NCBI GenBank assembly: GCA_024699595.1
Contig: JAILPG010000120.1
Location: 1 to 24,644, forward strand
Origin: Lachnospiraceae bacterium
Lineage (GTDB): Bacteria > Bacillota_A > Clostridia > Lachnospirales > Lachnospiraceae
Direction: 5' to 3'
Length of the DNA: 24,644 nucleotides
Shown here: one piece after another, positions 8,901 through 15,117 of the stretch
Layout: the number at the start of each line of letters is the position of its first letter
Position numbering within the stretch: position 1 is the first letter of the stretch
Notes under the pieces: generated by a model
Told to the model about the DNA's origin: nothing
Seen by the model: only the letters and a program-made list of their open reading frames with translations
The model's database searches: none
Made by a program: the position numbers and the translations under genes

Positions 8901-10567
8901 GGGCATGCAGACAGACCAGACAAAGAGAAGTTAAGAAGCTCTGGATGAAGGAGCTTGACGGAGATCTTGTCCTTACGGATGAGGATATCCGTGCGGATGA
9001 GGATATCCGTGCGGATGGAATGCTGACAGGATGCGGCCCGAAAGCGGGTCATGGCCCGGGTCCTTTTACGATCGGTATATATGATGCACCTAAAAAACAG
9101 GAACAGGACAGATTCCGCACGGATCCCGTAAATGACGGACATCTCATTATCCTTGGAAGGAGCGGGAGCGGAAAGAGCACACTGCTTAAGACGCTCATCC
9201 TGTCGATGATCTTAAGGGAAAGTGCAGAAAGTGTAAATGTCTACATCATCGACCAGGGAGGAGGGGCACTGTCCGCTTTAAAGGACAGTTCTCTGGTCGG
9301 CGGCTATATAAAGGAGGATGAGAATGACAAGGTAAAGAATCTGTTCGGAATGCTTAAAAAGATCATAAAGGAGAGAAAGGAAGCCTTCGGTGGAGTGGCT
9401 TATCCCGTGCTTTGTAAAGAGGGCAGGGCACCGTGTCTTATAGCAGTGATCATCGATAATTATGCAGCGTTTAAGGCATCAAACGGCGAAGCTTATGACA
9501 GGGAGATCACGGAGCTTATAAAGACAGGGACATCGCTTGGGATCTTTCTTGTACTAAGCGGTAACCAGATCGGTATATCCGATATCCCCTCAAGGATCCA
9601 CGAGGGCATAAAGAACGTCATATGTCTTGAGCTTACAGACAGGATACAGTATCTTACCGCCTTAAGAGCGGGCAGGATGAGCATATATCCTAAGGAAAAC
9701 GTAAGTGGGAGAGGCCTTTCGTATGTAGGGGACGAACTTTTGGAGATACAGTTTAAAAAACCGCTTAGGGCCGATGGCAGTGCAGCTGATGATGAGCTTA
9801 GGGAGATCATAAGAAAAAGGAATCTTAAGCTTTTAGGAAAGCGGGCCGTACAGATACCTCTTATCCCGAAGAAACCTCTTTTTTCGGATTACAGGAGGAG
9901 AGTCTTAGAGGAAGGCGTGAGAAAAAACTGTATTCCCGCAGGCTACAGCGTAAGCGATGCATCTCTTGCATGGCTTGACAGGGATCTGTTCAACTCCTTT
10001 GTTGTAACCGGAAGGAAAGGAAGCGGGAAGAGCAATTACGTAAAGCTTCTGTGCGAACTGTCGGATGAGCTTGGATACAGTGTTATTTATGTAAACCATA
10101 TCGATGAGCTCCTTACACTTCCGGATCCAAAGGAAAGCCATACTTGCAACTATACTCTGCTGATCCTTGAAGACGTTCCGGAAATGATGGAAGAATTTTA
10201 TGTAAACAAAAGAGAAGAGGAGGAGATGATAGTTGAAAAGATAATGTCAATAAGAAATGTCGAGGGAGAGTATCTGAATAAGCTTTCGGGGGACAGGAGT
10301 CTGTATAAGCTGATAATAACGATCCGTTCGGAGGATATAAGAATGGTTAAGGGCAGAAAGGTATTTGAGGCCCTGCTCGACGGTGCAATGGGACTGCATC
10401 TTGGAGGTGATGTGGATGCACAGAGCATCTTTGATTTCAGGGAGCTTAATTTCACACAGAAGAGCATGGTCAAAAAGCCCGGAGAGGGCAATCTTCCCTT
10501 AATATCCGACGAGCTGTTTTATGGGGAAGTGAGGTTACCGTTATGGGACGAAGTGGTGAATGCATAG
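5906..10567 (+). CDS. essC: EssC-type T7SSb motor ATPase with FHA-like and three FtsK/SpoIIIE domains
   Basis: The membrane motor of Firmicutes type VII secretion, which hydrolyses ATP and recognises WXG100/LXG-type substrates. At 1553 residues it is slightly longer than typical EssC. The N-terminus (about 1-230) reads as FHA-like modules. Two membrane helices lie near 300-316 and 329-351. Three P-loop domains follow. D1 has GMTGSGKS (Lys740) and Walker B IDEFAEL (Asp844-Glu845). D2 has GRSGSGKS (Lys1090) and a changed Walker B, IIDNYAAF (Asp1184-Asn1185). D3 has GRKGSGKS (Lys1375) and LEDVPE (Glu1422-Asp1423). The start is TTG at 5906, six bases after GAAAGGAA; the ATG at 5901 is out of frame and stops after two codons. 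An 18-base tandem duplication lies between D1 and D2. The gene overlaps the next by 25 bases. Confidence 0.95.
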   Translation: MKITVLVCNHSHAVDRVILPGGSEEVFIDRHLFCLRDSHSLFLTADESGLNILSNDQDRLRIEGAADALYAAGAISVSEVLDATDVSDVAYACKNMTVCKRDSEYFLITDPGERLKLYVFFSEEDFCEAYHIDRRVSVTLGNSLTQTICIMSVAMLSPEHLIIEPYADQDDKVSYDLTVKGEEGCYINGCFAGCGQSRMLTPGDEILLPGIKLLLLGDVLLVMDPSDRRDLDKALRLRIIRLERIREGPCFLTGGHRETEPVYPLPRIIRKTDTAPVELLPPPPKKEIKKDSVLMTVGPALTMTLPMLVGTLVTLYLSGKTGREKSPYMYTGMITAILAAFTGAIWAIGGLRKRKGDLRREEIKRRRIYREYIDGSIRTIAEKHEKNREILLFMYPPVRELIENFDRRYLYNRKGDDPDRLFVRLGRGCIKSDTFVQLPKERLEMTCDELSDLPQIIKSRYGEYKDAPVTVDLLKTRITGICSHDHEKLANILYLTVAQLCFFHTPKMLSLCLVFTDDLIPEESLRVFRFLPHVRGNMLHMAYDRTGAFKILSDVCAGQSAKAEEKGTEGVREIIIITDDMEPVRGYLNRMPHARVICLSGDRIRIPAECGIIIEDDEEYSGIWDINDPHLSREFTFDRIEKKDIERLCIFLDRVCTDDLGGVKEIPERVVLSDVFPGISVRSPAETTEVLKNNYLRNNTLGSIFAPIGMAADGRICILDVHEKGHGPHGLIAGMTGSGKSELLQTIILSLALRYSPDRLNFFLIDYKGGGMANLFKDLPHLCGSISNLSGSVTMRAMVSINSENERRQKLFLKNGVNSITEYEKKYQSGEIREALAHILIVIDEFAELKKNEPEFMRELISVAQVGRSLGIHLILATQKPQGTVDDNIYSNSRFRIALRVQDRSDSMDMLHRPDAAYLTNPGRAILQVGNDEYTEEFQSTYLMNLTGEKTDEYYTAILLDRDGNEYPLYMNAPVRGGGISAGEGTEPDLMLMLDMVSRACRQTRQREVKKLWMKELDGDLVLTDEDIRADEDIRADGMLTGCGPKAGHGPGPFTIGIYDAPKKQEQDRFRTDPVNDGHLIILGRSGSGKSTLLKTLILSMILRESAESVNVYIIDQGGGALSALKDSSLVGGYIKEDENDKVKNLFGMLKKIIKERKEAFGGVAYPVLCKEGRAPCLIAVIIDNYAAFKASNGEAYDREITELIKTGTSLGIFLVLSGNQIGISDIPSRIHEGIKNVICLELTDRIQYLTALRAGRMSIYPKENVSGRGLSYVGDELLEIQFKKPLRADGSAADDELREIIRKRNLKLLGKRAVQIPLIPKKPLFSDYRRRVLEEGVRKNCIPAGYSVSDASLAWLDRDLFNSFVVTGRKGSGKSNYVKLLCELSDELGYSVIYVNHIDELLTLPDPKESHTCNYTLLILEDVPEMMEEFYVNKREEEEMIVEKIMSIRNVEGEYLNKLSGDRSLYKLIITIRSEDIRMVKGRKVFEALLDGAMGLHLGGDVDAQSIFDFRELNFTQKSMVKKPGEGNLPLISDELFYGEVRLPLWDEVVNA
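8978..9013 (+). repeat. 18-base tandem duplication inside essC
   Basis: GATGAGGATATCCGTGCG occurs twice without a gap (8978-8995 and 8996-9013), followed by GATG. It encodes DEDIRA twice in the charged linker between the first and second ATPase domains. It stays in frame, so it changes linker length only. Confidence 0.9.
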
Positions 10568-10785
10568 TAGAAGTATATGTGCCGCAGCTATCAAAAAGGC
10601 TGGATCTTAAGCTGAATGTAAACATGAGGATAGAAGATCTGATAACACAGATACACCGGTTTGTGGGATCGAAGAAGGGCCCGGGTGTGCTTGCCGGCAG
10701 CGGTGAATGTTTTTTCTATGATCCCGGGAAGACGGTTTCAGAGCTTGGGATAAGGACCGGCGAGAGGGTCGTCTACTGGTTCTGA
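10543..10785 (+). CDS. esaB: YukD/EsaB-like ubiquitin-fold T7SS protein
   Basis: An 80-residue protein with the layout of the YukD/EsaB family of small ubiquitin-like cytoplasmic T7SSb proteins. It has a beta hairpin (IVEVYVPQLSKRLDLKLNVN), a helix (IEDLITQIHRFVG) and a closing segment (KTVSELGIRTGERVVYWF) typical of the ubiquitin fold. In this family the protein is required for, or regulates, secretion. The ATG at 10543 has GAGG eight bases upstream and lies inside the end of essC (25-base overlap, different frame), which points to translational coupling with the motor. In many Firmicutes loci this gene precedes essB and essC; here it follows essC. The gene symbol is by family and position, not by sequence search. 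Confidence 0.8.
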   Translation: MGRSGECIVEVYVPQLSKRLDLKLNVNMRIEDLITQIHRFVGSKKGPGVLAGSGECFFYDPGKTVSELGIRTGERVVYWF

Positions 10786-10804
10786 TCCCAAAAGGAGGGT
10801 GCTT

Positions 10805-11104
10805 ATGGAGAGGTTTGCAGCGGATTATACGTTAATGAACGAAGCGGTAGTGGATATGGAGCAGATACTTAAAGAAGTGGTAAATGCGATCGATCTTTTG
10901 GAAGAGGGTGTCTTAAGGCTTGATATAACCTGGAGCGGTGATGCAAATACAGAGTTTATGCTTGCGATGCTTAAGGACATAGACAGTATAAGAAGCATAA
11001 CCGATGAGATGGTACGCTCAAAAAATCTGTTAAGGAGCTCGCTTACAGAGTATCAGGCCACAGAATCATTGATACAGAAAAGGATAAAGGAGGTGAGGAT
11101 CTGA
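10805..11104 (+). CDS. WXG100 family protein 1
   Basis: A 99-residue helical-hairpin protein of the ESAT-6/WXG100 family, expected to be secreted by, or to serve as a partner in, the T7SS. The WXG motif is WSG at residues 43-45 (ITWSGDANTEF), and the C-terminal export signal YxxxE is YQATE at 83-87, exactly 40 residues after the Trp. I chose the ATG at 10805 because AAAGGAGGGT stands directly upstream; a GTG at 10799 overlaps that site. The stop codon shares one base with the next start (TGATG), so the two genes are probably coupled and the products may form a heterodimer. Confidence 0.85.
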   Translation: MERFAADYTLMNEAVVDMEQILKEVVNAIDLLEEGVLRLDITWSGDANTEFMLAMLKDIDSIRSITDEMVRSKNLLRSSLTEYQATESLIQKRIKEVRI

Positions 11105-11409
11105 TGAGATCAAGGACAAGAAAGGATATAGAGATAGACTTCATGCGGGCGTGCAAACAGTCGGAGCTGCTTATGGACATTTCAACCGGCCTTGTAAAGC
11201 TTGCAGGCTCCGGGATAGAGGATACGATGCTGCTTTTGCGCCGGAATTTCAAGGGCAATAACGCCGATCTTTTTTACAAAAAGGCGGAAAAGCTGAAGGA
11301 TGAGCTTTTGTATGACGCGCAGGAGCTTGCCAAGGTCGCGGGTAATATCTATGCAATGGCCAATGTTGTCTATGAGGCCGAAATGCGGGCAGAGTCACTG
11401 GTCTGCTAG
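11104..11409 (+). CDS. Divergent WXG100-like protein lacking Trp
   Basis: A 101-residue, almost entirely helical protein of the same size as its neighbours. The expected WXG turn is replaced by FKG at residues 49-51 (RRNFKGNNADLFYKKAEKL). Near the C-terminus there is VVYEAEMRAE at 88-97, where Tyr90 is 41 residues after the Phe but is not followed by a strict YxxxD/E. It starts on the last base of the previous stop codon, which suggests tight coupling and pairing with WXG100 protein 1. It may be a non-exported or chaperone-like partner, comparable in role to the small helical partners of LXG effectors. Family membership is inferred from size, helix pattern and location. Confidence 0.7.
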   Translation: MRSRTRKDIEIDFMRACKQSELLMDISTGLVKLAGSGIEDTMLLLRRNFKGNNADLFYKKAEKLKDELLYDAQELAKVAGNIYAMANVVYEAEMRAESLVC

Positions 11410-11431
11410 GGAAACGCTCAGTAAACGTTTG

Positions 11432-11449
11432 CCGGATATTTTTATCCGG
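11432..11449 (+). promoter_or_regulatory. Intercistronic hairpin before the second WXG100 pair
   Basis: CCGGATA and TATCCGG (seven perfect base pairs) close the loop TTTT; a G-T wobble can extend the stem. A weaker AAACG/CGTTT pair lies just upstream (about 11412-11430). It is followed by CAGTTAAAAGGAGG, not by a T-run. It is therefore more likely an RNA-processing or stability element than a terminator. Confidence 0.5.
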
Positions 11450-11469
11450 TCAGTTAAAAGGAGGAATAT

Positions 11470-11769
11470 ATGGCTTTTTTCCAGGTAACATCAAGTGAAC
11501 TTCGAAGCAGGGCGGAGGAGCTCAGAACCTTAAACGGGAATTTCAAGGCTCAGACCGAAGCGCTTCAGAACACAGAGGAAACATTAAGGACCATGTGGGA
11601 GGGCGAAGCGAACAATACCTTTCATGCGGCATTTGTCCGGGATAAGGGACAGATGGACGGCTTTAAGCAGACGATCGACCAGTATATAGAGGCGCTGCTT
11701 ACCATAGCATCGAAATATGATGAAGCCGAGGCGAGAAACGTATCGCTTGCTTCTAACAGAACCTATTGA
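11470..11769 (+). CDS. WXG100 family protein 2
   Basis: A 99-residue canonical WXG100 protein. Helix one is followed by MWEGEANNTF (Trp43-Glu-Gly45), helix two, and the export signal YDEAE at residues 83-87. The Trp-to-Tyr distance is 40 residues, as in protein 1. Such proteins form four-helix homo- or heterodimers and are the main secreted substrates of the system. AAAAGGAGG stands seven bases upstream of the ATG, one of the strongest ribosome binding sites in the operon, which fits a high-abundance substrate. The preceding 60-base gap holds a hairpin. Confidence 0.92.
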   Translation: MAFFQVTSSELRSRAEELRTLNGNFKAQTEALQNTEETLRTMWEGEANNTFHAAFVRDKGQMDGFKQTIDQYIEALLTIASKYDEAEARNVSLASNRTY

Positions 11770-11789
11770 TAACGGAAAGGAGATAAAAG

Positions 11790-12104
11790 ATGGAAGGCTT
11801 ACTAAAAGTGACTCCGGAGAAGCTGTTGCAGGCTTCGGGTGAATTCAGTCAGACGGGAAAGACGATAAGCTCGTTAACAGCGGAAATGATATCGATAGTC
11901 AATTCCCTTAAGTCGATATGGCAGGGAGAGGCGGCAAACAGCTATAATGCCAGGTTTTCCTCACTGCAGGATGATATTGAAAAGATCAACAGGATCATAC
12001 AGGAGCATGTAAACGATCTGAATGAGATGGCAAGAGAATACCAGAATGCGGAGAATGCGGGCATTGAAGCCGGGAGTGCCCTTGCCTCCGATGTGGTAAG
12101 CTGA
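11790..12104 (+). CDS. WXG100 family protein 3
   Basis: A 104-residue WXG100 protein with IWQGEAANSY (Trp44-Gln-Gly46) and the export signal YQNAE at residues 84-88, again 40 residues after the Trp. The tail beyond the signal (AGIEAGSALASDVVS) is longer than in protein 2. GGAAAGGAG lies upstream of the ATG. The gap to the previous gene is 20 bases, and the stop codon shares one base with the start of the following hydrolase gene (TGATG). The coupling to the hydrolase suggests that one or more of the small helical proteins help deliver it. Confidence 0.92.
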   Translation: MEGLLKVTPEKLLQASGEFSQTGKTISSLTAEMISIVNSLKSIWQGEAANSYNARFSSLQDDIEKINRIIQEHVNDLNEMAREYQNAENAGIEAGSALASDVVS

Positions 12105-13399
12105 TGGCTGCCTTTTCCGAGGAGGAACTCCTCTTATTAAGCAACTACGTATATATGGACTGCAGCCTCGAATGCGATACGATAAGCGAGACCGTAAGCC
12201 GCTACAGTGATCCAAAGTCCCTGCCTGAGATGGTCGGAGGCGAGATGACAAGAGAGAACGGAGCGGATGTTCTTTCAAGACTCGGAAAGCTTACCGAAAA
12301 GGGAGGCTCACTTGAGGGTGCAAGGATCACAAGGACGCTTGATGAAGGAAATGTAAGGGCCTTATGCGTGGTAAAAGAATCCGGGGAAGCGGCCGTGATA
12401 TTCAGAGGTACCGGAGGAAGCTACGAAGCATGGTCCGATAATGTGAAGGCACAGTATATCACAGAGACCAATATGCAGAAGATAGCCGCTGACTTTGTAC
12501 AGTGCGACTGCATGGAATATGATGACCTCACCGTATCGGGCCATTCAAAGGGAGGGAATCTCGCCCAGTATGTGACCGTTTTAAATCCCGACAGAGTCGA
12601 AAAATGTGTCTCATTTGACGGACAGGGCTTTTCAGCGGATTTCCTCAGAGAGCATAAAGACGGGATAGATAAGACATCAGGGCGAATAACCTCGATATGT
12701 GCAAACAACGATTACGTGAATATCCTGCTTAACACGATAGCCGGTGAGGTGGTCTACATAGCCAACAAGAACAATGATCCCGTGGGTGCCCACTGCAGTT
12801 ATTCGCTGCTTGAATACGGAAAATTTGACGCTTCCGGAAATGTCATAAGGGATGAAAGCATTAAACAGGGTATATTTGCAAGTACTCTTGATAAGGTCAC
12901 GGATGCTTTAACAGATGGCCTTTCAAAGCTTCCCGGAGACGGCAATGCCCATGTCTGTGGTCTTTTGGCTGCATTTGTAGCAAATCTCATGGGCGGGGAT
13001 AAGGAGGTCAATGACATTGATGAGGAGCAGGAGATAAAGAATGCGGTCTCAGGTGTCACAGGATACTTAAATAACTATGTGCATCTTGTCCCTACACAGG
13101 ACGGGAAGGTTCCCCTCTGTGCTGATGCAGCTCAGAGTGACTGCGGTGCCATGTCATGCTCGATAAGGGAATTTGACGATATGCTTACGGTTTTTAGAAG
13201 GGACATGGCAAGGATCGATGAGATCCAGAAGGACCTGAGCGTAAACATAGTAGCGGGCGTGTCTATCGCGATGTGCTTAAATCCCGTAAAGGAAAGATTC
13301 TATGCGGATATGGACAGGCTTGAACAGCTGGTATCCTGCTTAAGCGATGTAAGAAGGATGTATGCGGACTCGGAGATGAAGATCGCAAATATGGTCTGA
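12104..13399 (+). CDS. Mbeg1-like (DUF2974-type) alpha/beta-hydrolase, candidate T7SS lipase effector
   Basis: A 431-residue protein. The first about 260 residues read as a lipase-like alpha/beta-hydrolase: an oxyanion-region segment VIFRGTGG, the nucleophile elbow GHSKGG (Ser148), a likely Asp203 in NNDYVNILL, and His230 in GAHCSY. This resembles Mbeg1/DUF2974 lipases. The last about 85 residues (350-431) are helical, have no WXG motif, and end in YADSE (residues 420-424), matching the YxxxD/E export signal of T7SS substrates. It is the last gene of the T7SS operon and overlaps the last WXG100 stop codon by one base. I infer an exported lipase or phospholipase with its targeting module at the C-terminus. 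No signal peptide is present. A cytoplasmic lipase is the main alternative. Confidence 0.8.
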   Translation: MAAFSEEELLLLSNYVYMDCSLECDTISETVSRYSDPKSLPEMVGGEMTRENGADVLSRLGKLTEKGGSLEGARITRTLDEGNVRALCVVKESGEAAVIFRGTGGSYEAWSDNVKAQYITETNMQKIAADFVQCDCMEYDDLTVSGHSKGGNLAQYVTVLNPDRVEKCVSFDGQGFSADFLREHKDGIDKTSGRITSICANNDYVNILLNTIAGEVVYIANKNNDPVGAHCSYSLLEYGKFDASGNVIRDESIKQGIFASTLDKVTDALTDGLSKLPGDGNAHVCGLLAAFVANLMGGDKEVNDIDEEQEIKNAVSGVTGYLNNYVHLVPTQDGKVPLCADAAQSDCGAMSCSIREFDDMLTVFRRDMARIDEIQKDLSVNIVAGVSIAMCLNPVKERFYADMDRLEQLVSCLSDVRRMYADSEMKIANMV

Positions 13400-13400
13400 C

Positions 13401-13937
13401 TCATTCTTCGTCAAAGGATATCCCGAGTCTGTTAAAAAAGGAGATCACGGCTTTATCCCAGTTTTGGCCGACGGATCTGTCGGCAGTAAATATCTTTAAG
13501 GATGCGGCAGCGGTGGCATATAAGCCTGCGCTGTCGTATCTTATGTTAAGGGCAAGACCTGCGATGTCATTTTTTGTAAGATCCGTTATGTCATAATCCT
13601 TTAAGAAACCGTCTGTGTCCTCGGGAGACAGATACAGCTCGAATTTAAAGCTTAACGGTACTTTTTTTCCTTTTATGACCGAATAGCAGCGGGACTTAAG
13701 CTCTCCCCATCTGATCATGCCGGGTAAAGAGTCCTGTCCGGTTTTTCCTGCATCGTCTGCCAATGCGTCGAGCTCTTCTTTGGTGTAATAATCCCCGTTT
13801 ATGTGTCCGTCGATCGAATAAGTGACGTTCGTTGCGATCGTAACCCTGTTTACAAGGTAGTCGTCGAATGCGTGGGAGTTATCCGAAAGAAGCAGTGTCA
13901 TGAATTGTCCGATGTCGTTTATCTTAAGCCTGATCAT
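13401..13937 (-). CDS. DUF5721-like protein
   Basis: A 178-residue predicted cytoplasmic protein. The start MIRLKINDIGQFMTLLL and the following VTIATNVTYSIDGHINGDYY match my memory of the DUF5721 family of Lachnospiraceae, whose function is unknown. The ATG at 13937-13935 is preferred over an in-frame ATG at 14024, since the upstream 29 residues are Cys-rich, unlike the family, and overlap the ddh promoter. There is no good Shine-Dalgarno, and an extended -10 element lies six bases before the ATG. The stop codon is separated from the hydrolase stop codon by one base, so the two genes converge. It might be suspected as an immunity gene, but opposite orientation and wide family distribution argue against that. 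Confidence 0.7.
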   Translation of the reverse strand: MIRLKINDIGQFMTLLLSDNSHAFDDYLVNRVTIATNVTYSIDGHINGDYYTKEELDALADDAGKTGQDSLPGMIRWGELKSRCYSVIKGKKVPLSFKFELYLSPEDTDGFLKDYDITDLTKNDIAGLALNIRYDSAGLYATAAASLKIFTADRSVGQNWDKAVISFFNRLGISFDEE

Positions 13938-13943
13938 AGCCTG

Positions 13944-13952
13944 ATTGTAGCA
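13944..13952 (-). promoter_or_regulatory. Extended -10 element immediately before the DUF5721-like gene
   Basis: On the minus strand the sequence reads TGCTACAAT, a TGn extension plus TACAAT. Only six bases (CAGGCT) separate it from the ATG at 13937. I see no convincing -35 element. Transcription from here would start at or next to the start codon. Confidence 0.4.
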
Positions 13953-13995
13953 CAACCGCAAAATAATTCCCACACAGACACAAAGATCGCACTGC

Positions 13996-14024
13996 TTGCG
14001 GCAGATATCGCGCTGTGGTATCAT
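13996..14024 (+). promoter_or_regulatory. Promoter of ddh
   Basis: TTGCGG (13996-14001), a 17-base spacer and TATCAT (14019-14024) preceded by TGG. It has the same -10 hexamer and TGn extension as the T7SS promoter. A start point near 14031 leaves a leader of about 40 bases with AGGAGG before the ATG at 14072. Confidence 0.55.
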
Positions 14025-14071
14025 CAGTGGGGGAAATAAACCCTACATCTATGTAAAAAGCAGGAGGGATC

Positions 14072-15058
14072 ATGAGTATCAGAATAGGAATACTTGGTTA
14101 CGGAAACCTCGGAAGAGGCGTTGAATGTGCCATAAGACAGAACGGGGACATGGAGCTTTCGGCTGTGTTTACGAGGAGAGATCCGGAAAATGTAAACATT
14201 CTTACCGAGGGCGTGAAGGTATACAATACATCGGAAATACTTGATCATAAAGATGAGGTGGATGTGCTTATAATCTGCGGAGGCTCGGCAACTGATCTTC
14301 CGACGATGACACCGATGTATGCAAAGGATTTCAATGTAGTGGATTCCTTTGATACACATGCAAACATTCCAAAACATTTCGCAAATGTGGATGAGGCGGC
14401 AAAGGCCGGCAATAAGACCGCGATGATCTCAGTCGGATGGGATCCGGGAATGTTTTCGATGAACAGGGCGATCGCAAACGCCATCCTTCCCGAGGGCAAA
14501 GATTATACCTTCTGGGGCAAGGGCGTCAGCCAGGGACATTCTGATGCGATCAGAAGGATCGAGGGTGTCCTGGATGCAAGGCAGTACACCATACCCGTTG
14601 AGGAGGCTCTTGAATCAGTAAGGCGGGGTGATAATCCTGAGCTTACAACAAGACAGAAGCATACAAGGGAATGCTTTGTGGTTGCAGAAGAGGGCGCTGA
14701 TAAGGCAAGGATAGAAAAAGAGATCGTTACCATGCCCAATTATTTTGACGAGTATGATGTGACCGTTCACTTTATCAGCATGGAAGAGCTCATGAGGGAT
14801 CATAAGGGTATTCCTCACGGAGGCTTTGTGATAAGGAGCGGTGTGACGGGGATCAACAAAGAGAACAAACACATCATAGAATACAGCTTGAAGCTTGATT
14901 CCAATCCGGAGTTTACCTCGGGCGTGCTCATTGCTTATGCAAGGGCGGCTTACAGGATGAATGCGGAGGGTGTGTATGGATGCAAGACGGTATTTGACGT
15001 GCCGCCCGCATACCTCTGCAAAGAGACCCCGGAGTACTTGAGAGAACACATGTTATGA
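14072..15058 (+). CDS. ddh: meso-diaminopimelate dehydrogenase
   Basis: A 328-residue enzyme (EC 1.4.1.16) that makes meso-2,6-diaminopimelate in one step from tetrahydrodipicolinate with NADPH and ammonia, supplying both lysine synthesis and peptidoglycan. The N-terminus has the Rossmann NADP-binding motif GYGNLGRG (residues 9-16), and AVFTRRDPENV carries the arginines expected to bind the NADP phosphate. Conserved family segments VDSFDTHANIP, SVGWDPGMFS and GKGVSQGHSDAIRR are all present, and length is usual for the family. AGGAGG precedes the ATG. It is transcribed alone from its own promoter and lies between envelope-related genes, which fits its role in cell-wall precursor supply. Confidence 0.96.
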   Translation: MSIRIGILGYGNLGRGVECAIRQNGDMELSAVFTRRDPENVNILTEGVKVYNTSEILDHKDEVDVLIICGGSATDLPTMTPMYAKDFNVVDSFDTHANIPKHFANVDEAAKAGNKTAMISVGWDPGMFSMNRAIANAILPEGKDYTFWGKGVSQGHSDAIRRIEGVLDARQYTIPVEEALESVRRGDNPELTTRQKHTRECFVVAEEGADKARIEKEIVTMPNYFDEYDVTVHFISMEELMRDHKGIPHGGFVIRSGVTGINKENKHIIEYSLKLDSNPEFTSGVLIAYARAAYRMNAEGVYGCKTVFDVPPAYLCKETPEYLREHML

Positions 15059-15065
15059 TACTGGC

Positions 15066-15095
15066 TTACCAAAGTGCAAACGGCTTTATTATAAT
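15066..15095 (+). promoter_or_regulatory. Promoter of the clostripain-family gene
   Basis: TTACCA (15066-15071), an 18-base spacer and a perfect TATAAT (15090-15095). The start point would be near 15102, almost on the Shine-Dalgarno AAGGAGG, so the leader would be very short. Confidence 0.5.
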
Positions 15096-15117
15096 GTAAT
15101 AAGGAGGCGGTTAGGGA

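Noticed and set aside
13401..13937. DUF5721-like gene as immunity gene of the lipase
   Set aside because: It is convergent, not downstream on the same strand, lacks a signal peptide or membrane anchor, and the family seems widespread in Lachnospiraceae without T7SS linkage.
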